NCBI GenBank assembly: GCA_024305405.1
Contig: JAKNDB010000086.1
Coordinates: forward strand, 248,001-312,000
Source: Dirofilaria immitis
Taxonomy: Eukaryota; Nematoda; Chromadorea; Rhabditida; Onchocercidae
Reading direction: 5' to 3'
Length of the DNA: 64,000 nucleotides
Below, one piece after another: positions 62,901 through 64,000 of this stretch. A program made the position numbers and the translations under genes. The notes below the pieces were generated by a model. It worked only from the letters and a program-made list of their open reading frames with translations, was not told where the DNA came from and searched no databases. Position 1 is the stretch's first letter; every line of letters starts with the position of its first letter.

Positions 62901-63696
62901 ACTGTCGAATAAAGATATGGAATACGTTTAATTAAGAAGGTTTCTTTTAAGAATCCAAAGTAACTCATTTATCCAAGAATGAGTTACTTTGGATTGTTCC
63001 AATGGAACTAGGATCATATTAATCTTAAAATACTGAAATAATTGAAACAAGAAAATTTTATGGAATGAAAAGGTTCTCACTTCATAAATTAGTTGACCAG
63101 TTTCTTCCGGGCTTGCTTCCTCATCCATAAGTTCTATGGAAAGCTTTAGAATGACATCGCCAGATATCCAGTATAAAAACAATTAATAGTGTATGAATTA
63201 GCCAAGTACACAGCGATTACAATTACATCATCCAAAAAAAAGACGATTTATGCAAAGAGGATTCATTTTATGTCCCAACTAATATGGCCTTAGGATTATC
63301 GATTTTTAGGCGTTCCACTGATATCATTTCTATAAAAACCAGCTTTCAACCTCCAGATTATATTTCAACTATTAAATTCCCCTCCGTTACTTCAATTACA
63401 GTTTTTCCAAATTTGTGTTGACTTTTAATTTAAATATACATAGACATCTGTATGCAAATGTACGTTGACATTCGGGCCAATTCATTAAATTTATTTTATA
63501 AATTAGTTTTCTTGAGCGTACCTTTAGCAGTACGAATGGCTACTGGCCTAGTTTTTTCACAATAGCTTTATTATCTCCTATGTTGAACATTTCTCGTCCG
63601 AAAAATTCGTTTCTGTAAGATTGATCCAAATCTTGTAGAACCTCATTAGCACTTCTTATGGTCTGTGTAATTGCACAAAAGACTTCATACTCAAAA
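44995..63696 (-). CDS. lrk-1: LRK-1, leucine-rich-repeat Roco kinase (LRRK family)
   Basis: A giant multidomain GTPase-kinase linked in worms to synaptic-vesicle protein sorting, trans-Golgi traffic and stress response. I can read about 44 exons on the - strand, roughly 2,550 residues (C. elegans LRK-1 about 2,390). Domain order is ankyrin repeats (63.2-58.5 kb), LRR (58.5-55.8), Roc GTPase (55.5-54.4), COR (54.1-50.5), kinase (50.3-48.3) and a WD40-like C-terminal region (48.0-45.0). The Roc P-loop is GVQGIGKTS and the kinase has YRDLKCEN and the DYG variant of DFG typical of LRRKs. The end, WRTDEWI followed by TGA at 44995-44997, matches the position of the worm C-terminus. About six single-base breaks interrupt the frame (63552-63557, 60159-60162, 59626-59629, 57371-57374, 53288-53289 and 52133-52136). 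The true N-terminus may lie beyond 63696 or outside the window. Domain blocks are detailed in separate entries. Confidence 0.95.
46981..47039. repeat. Intronic tandem duplication, 33-bp period
   Basis: The segment tatttcctgtttaatatacc (continuing attcat) starts at 46981 and again at 47014, in an LRK-1 intron. Confidence 0.85.
48266..50603 (-). other. lrk-1: LRK-1 kinase domain exons
   Basis: Exons are 50603-50491, 50277-50034, 49877-49788, 49566-49315, 49181-48933, 48862-48737 and 48449-48266. The glycine loop is IGHGAFGFVFKAAVKI, with the lysine following in AVK. A long insert separates it from the alpha-C region (RAYCTCRQELNVL). ELAPLGALNHLL forms the hinge area. The catalytic loop is HRIIYRDLKCEN, and the activation segment starts LGDYGISRSS and ends FGGTEGFMAPEI. 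VDCFSFAMFLYELI and RPSASQIV complete the lobe. All catalytic positions are present, so an active kinase is expected. The join between 50491 and 50277 is not in phase as written (a T-run ends the exon). Confidence 0.9.
50907..55535 (-). other. lrk-1: LRK-1 Roc GTPase and COR region
   Basis: Roc exons are 55535-55415, 55224-55101, 54911-54736 and 54538-54424. Motifs are RLKLMIVGVQGIGKTSLLQQ (P-loop), TFRTWDFGGQREYYATHQYF (switch II), SLYILVWKV and IIVGTHVD (THxD base recognition). COR exons are 54136-53933, 53677-53512, 53322-53128, 53061-52938, 52307-52027, 51832-51617 and 51079-50907, including YFLDPQWLCDILAHVITI and LLPDEYQLRAGYPGSK. Frame repair is needed at 53288-53289 (GG for GGG before LYFLDPQW) and at 52133-52136. 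The exon 52307-52027 is the least conserved part. Confidence 0.88.
55776..58470 (-). other. lrk-1: LRK-1 leucine-rich repeats
   Basis: Exons are 58470-58226 (linker with MLNWHNASLEIISNDWLVAA), 58120-57910, 57676-57370, 57216-57102, 56966-56714, 56481-56243, 56120-55964 and 55896-55776. LRR units read LTRIDLSKNKMKIL, LNFVDVSHNKLCSLPETL, LRELNASNNVLFVLP, LTRLNISYNHLTSLG, LRHLDASNNQLVTAF, LRTILLANNRLTEIP and LTTLDVSNNFVTNVP. The exon 57676-57370 carries a serine-rich insert (SLYSGLYTHQSTLSTDDSLS) between repeats. Its donor is out of phase by one base at the T-run 57371-57374. Confidence 0.88.
58525..63696 (-). other. lrk-1: LRK-1 N-terminal and ankyrin-repeat exons
   Basis: Exons are 63696 to about 63530, about 63174-63081, 62763-62610, 62472-62266, 61827-61678, 61586-61516, 60275-60132, 60060-59969, 59665-59495, 59428-59310 and 58726-58525. 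Ankyrin units are GRSALHIAAQNGSISILDLL, TPLHVAAVEGHLETVRHLIE, GSTALHWASQCGSLDIVKLL, CRTALYLAVANSYYDIVKYL, KTPLMVAAANGDLALVKLLL and GALNEACRIGCIPLVQLLF. Phase matching shows the donor after AAATT at 59969 and the small exon 61586-61516. Frame breaks occur at 63552-63557, 60159-60162 and 59626-59629. The acceptor of the exon near 63174 is not canonical as read, so the most N-terminal order is tentative. Confidence 0.8.
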
Positions 63697-64000
63697 CTGC
63701 AGGTAAAATCCGAGCTTCAGCGCTTATCACTTTAGTTATTTGAAATATTTTGTAATCGATTTCAAAATTAATAAATTTTCGCGACTTCTTTTATTAACTA
63801 TCGTCATTTCACTTTAGTTACTTGAAATATTTTGTAATCGATTTCAAAAATCAGTACCATTTTACCAAGAATTTAATAAATTTTCGCGACTTATTTTATT
63901 AACTATAGTCATTTCAGGGCACATCCTCTGATGTGTCATAAGGATATCGAAAAGAACTACTATTGCTCGTTCTGATCCAATTACCGCATGTCATCAAAAA
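63697..64000. other. Right edge, LRK-1 upstream or intron
   Basis: Mostly the repeat at 63728-63914. From 63985 down to 63910 a - strand frame starts MTCGNWIRTSNSSSFRYPYD and continues 26 codons to a stop. It could be part of an N-terminal LRK-1 exon, but no donor was confirmed. Confidence 0.3.
63728..63914. repeat. Two diverged tandem copies upstream of LRK-1 exon
   Basis: Copy 1 is 63728-63809 and copy 2 is 63810-63914. Both start cactttagtta(t/c)ttgaaat, share aataaattttcgcgactt and end gtcattt. Copy 2 has an extra 20-odd bases (cagtaccattttaccaag) in the middle. Confidence 0.85.

Noticed and set aside
1..64000. Bacterial endosymbiont (Wolbachia) insertions, CRISPR arrays, rRNA clusters
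   Set aside because: Looked for by eye. No bacterial-type dense coding, repeat-spacer structure or rRNA-like conserved blocks were found. A tRNA scan could not be done reliably by hand.

Overview
The window is nuclear DNA of a nematode. The base composition is AT-rich, every gene is broken into small exons by short introns with tttcag-type acceptors, and the gene content is animal: LRK-1/LRRK, myotubularin, exportin-2 and an APC/C subunit. A spirurid or filarial worm is my best guess, but that is inference; no species-specific marker was found. I see no rRNA, CRISPR array, bacterial gene or intact transposon.

Layout. The first 4.4 kb lies on the + strand: the last exon of an unrecognised gene (720-905) and a protein tyrosine phosphatase with eroded catalytic loops (1628-4407). 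A 4 kb gap follows, containing a perfect 28-bp inverted repeat. From 8.4 kb to the right edge every gene I can support reads on the - strand. Left to right these are: oligosaccharyltransferase subunit OSTC (8395-9277); ribose-5-phosphate isomerase (10679-11916); the TPR protein APC7 (14932-19021); an unrecognised gene of about 240 residues (20719-21821); a secreted Ly6/three-finger-like protein (23148-23802); exportin-2/CSE1 (25926-32460); myotubularin of the MTM1/MTMR2 type (33785-38930); Bax inhibitor-1/TMBIM6 (39792-41331); a two-exon LSM10-like Sm protein (43416-44164); and LRK-1 (44995 to about 63696), with ankyrin, LRR, Roc, COR, kinase and WD40-like regions.

Function. The neighbours do not form one pathway. 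They are a mixed set of housekeeping and signalling genes: N-glycosylation, pentose phosphates, mitotic ubiquitylation, importin-alpha recycling, phosphoinositides, ER stress, snRNP and Roco kinase. The long same-strand run could include operons, but most gaps are 0.8-3 kb and no spliced-leader gene was seen.

The two most notable points are these. First, LSM10, a U7 snRNP protein, appears in a nematode. Second, there are about 15 single-base frame breaks, nearly all at homopolymers, in six otherwise well-conserved genes. This looks like uncorrected homopolymer error rather than gene decay. Exon coordinates below were read by eye from splice sites, phase and family similarity.
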